Below, one piece after another: positions 62,419 through 64,000 of a stretch of DNA of 64,000 bases. The position numbers and the translations under genes were made by a program. The stretch comes from Megascapheus bottae (taxonomy: Eukaryota > Chordata > Mammalia > Rodentia > Geomyidae). Each line of letters opens with the position of its first letter. The first letter of the stretch is position 1. Below the pieces are notes generated by a model that worked only from the letters and a program-made list of their open reading frames with translations, was not told where the DNA came from and did no database searches. The stretch spans positions 648,001 through 712,000 of the forward strand of contig JANJXV010000040.1 of NCBI GenBank assembly GCA_024803745.1, written 5' to 3'.

Positions 62419-63905
62419 CGCGCGGACTGGCTGGCGTGGCTGGGCACGTCCACCACCTTGGGCGGCGGCGAGGGGCTGCGCGCGGGCGGCGCGGGGCTGT
62501 CGGGCGCCTCGCCGTCGTCGGGCGGCTCCTGCTTGATCTGCGCGGCGGCGGCGGGGGCGGCGAGCGGGGCCGGGGCGGCGGCGGCGGCGGGCGGGGCCGG
62601 GGCGGCGGGCGGCGAGGCGGCCTGGAAGCCGGGGTTGGCGGGGCCGGGCGAGGCCGCCCTCTTGCCGTAGGGGTTCCCGGGCGGGGACGCCGCGGCCGTG
62701 GTCGTCGTCGTGGTCGTCGTCTTGTAGGCGGCGGCGATGACGGAGGCCAGCGAGGCGGCGGGGGCGGCGGGGCCGGGCGGGAAGGCGGCGGGGGCGGCGG
62801 GGGCCGGGGCGGCGGGGCCGGGCGCGCCGTAGGCGGCGGGCGCGGGCGGGAAGGGGCGCAGGGCGCCGTAGGGGTGCGCGGCGGCGGCGGCGGGGGCCGG
62901 GGCGGGGGCCGGGGCGTCGGCGGGGTGCGGGAAGGCGCCGGGCGCGGCGTGGGGCGGCGCGTGGTGGTGGTGCGCGGCGGGGGCCGGCGGGGCGGCGGCG
63001 GGGCCGGCGGGGAAGGCGGGCAGCAGGCGGCCGTAGGCGGCGGGGGCGCCCTGGCTCCACGCGGGCTGCGCGTACTTGGGCGCCTGGCCGGCGGGCGGCG
63101 GCGGGAAGGCGGCGTGCGGGAAGCCGGGGAAGCCGGGGCCGGCGGCGGCGGCGGCGGGGCCGGGGTAGGGGTAGCGGGGCGGCGGCGCGGGGCCGGCGGC
63201 GGGCGGGTGCGGGGCCGGCGCGGGGCCCTTGTCGGGCAGCAGCGCGGGCCCGGGCGGCGAGGCGGCGGCGTGGCTCAGGGGCCGCAGCGCGGGGGGCGGC
63301 GGCAGGTTCGGGGCCACGTGCGGGAAGGCGGCGGCCGGGGCGGCGCTGCTCAGCCCCGCGGCCCCCGCGCACGGCGGCTTGGCGATGGGCGTGGTGGGCG
63401 GCGGGGGCGGCTTGGCCGGGGGCGCCGCGCCCGCCTTGGGCCCCGCGGCCGGGTAGAGCGCGGCGTGCGGGCCGTGCGGGCCCCCGGGCGGCGGCGCCGG
63501 GAACATCCTGGAGGCCGGGGGCTCCGGGGCCGCGTGGTAGGCCGGGGCGGCGTGGGGCTCGAAGCCGGGCTCGGGCGGCCTGGCCGGGCCTCCTGCTCCT
63601 CCTCCTGCTCCTGCCCCGCCGTCGGGGCCCGGGGACGGCGGGAAGAGCGGCGGGGCGGCGGCGGCGGCGGTGGTGGCGCCCGGGGCGGCGGCGGCGGGGC
63701 CGGCGTGGTAGGGCCGGGCCGGGCCCTGCGACAGCCCCGAGGACGAGTCCGAGTCGTTCTCCACGCTGCCCGGGCTGTAGACGCTGGGCGACGTGCTGCG
63801 GTTGTCCTGGTCGATGTCGCGGGGGTCGCTGCTGCCCTCCTCGTTCAGGCTGCGGCCGTCCAGGCTGTCCAGGTCCGAGGGCGACTGCGGCCGGGGCAGC
63901 TCGTG
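62419..63905 (-). CDS. ATN1: ATN1 (atrophin-1), large internal exon
   Basis: One 1487-base minus-strand exon between a GTCCAG acceptor and a GTGAGC donor. It opens [18 protein letters not shown], continues [15 protein letters not shown] and [20 protein letters not shown], and ends with [18 protein letters not shown] then QSAR. These are diagnostic of atrophin-1, a nuclear co-repressor whose CAG expansion causes DRPLA in humans. KR motifs ([11 protein letters not shown]) and the IKQEPPDD sumoylation-type site are present. Odd: the middle is almost all Ala, Pro and Gly, so the serine runs of other mammals have become alanine. The glutamine repeat is absent, with only HHHH left before the PGAFPHP anchor. 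The flanking ATN1 exons should lie to the right of the window and, on the left, in the gap. Confidence 0.93.
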
Positions 63906-64000
63906 CTGGACGCACGACACGGGCCCCCGGGTGTCACCAGCCAGCCTCACGCCGCGCCCTGTCCCCCCCCAGCCGACCTGAGAGTCCGGCCCCCACCCTC
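63906..64000 (-). other. ATN1: ATN1 intron upstream of the large exon
   Basis: Only 95 bases of intron remain before the window ends. The preceding ATN1 exon is not in view. Confidence 0.6.

Overview
This is nuclear genomic DNA from a mammal. It has intron-split genes with canonical GT/AG borders, many short interspersed elements, long microsatellites and an old gammaretrovirus-like insertion. The two SINE families point to a rodent. One is an ID-type (tRNA-derived) dimer; the other is a B1-like (7SL-derived) left half fused to an ID-like right half. A castorimorph such as a kangaroo rat or relative fits best, but that is an inference from memory of SINE types. Gene order (CLEC4D, CLEC4E, CD163, PEX5, ATN1) resembles what I remember of mouse chromosome 6 and human 12p13.

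Left part (1-9.3 kb): the Dectin-2 cluster of C-type lectin receptors. The 3' end of CLEC4D (+) faces a complete six-exon CLEC4E (-) tail to tail. CLEC4E reads as an intact 213-residue FcR-gamma-coupled receptor. CLEC4D has drifted to extreme GC and has lost its canonical carbohydrate-binding motifs.

Middle left (9.3-31 kb): mostly SINEs and simple repeats. It holds a divergent single-coding-exon connexin (-, 15.3-16.2 kb) with a highly charged cytoplasmic loop, and a decayed gammaretroviral provirus (about 18.0-21.3 kb) with a proline-tRNA primer site and broken gag, pol and env.

Middle (31.2-49.4 kb, +): CD163, the macrophage haemoglobin-haptoglobin scavenger receptor. All 16 coding exons can be joined in one frame (1119 residues): signal peptide, nine SRCR domains, transmembrane segment and an endocytic tail. 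Its introns hold several minisatellites, one of which carries six perfect NRF1-type palindromes.

Right part (49.4-64 kb, -): two small unrecognised membrane-protein genes with matching exon phases (52.5-55.1 kb and 57.7-about 60.4 kb). Upstream of the second is a promoter-like block with two perfect RFX X-boxes and a TATA box. Then come the last exon of PEX5, a 100-N assembly gap, and a large internal exon of ATN1. PEX5 and ATN1 are normally hundreds of kilobases apart, so the gap probably hides much missing sequence or marks a misjoin.

Functionally, the left and middle genes are myeloid receptors: CLEC4D and CLEC4E sense mycobacterial and fungal glycolipids, and CD163 clears haemoglobin. 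PEX5 and ATN1 are housekeeping or nuclear genes at the edge of the locus.
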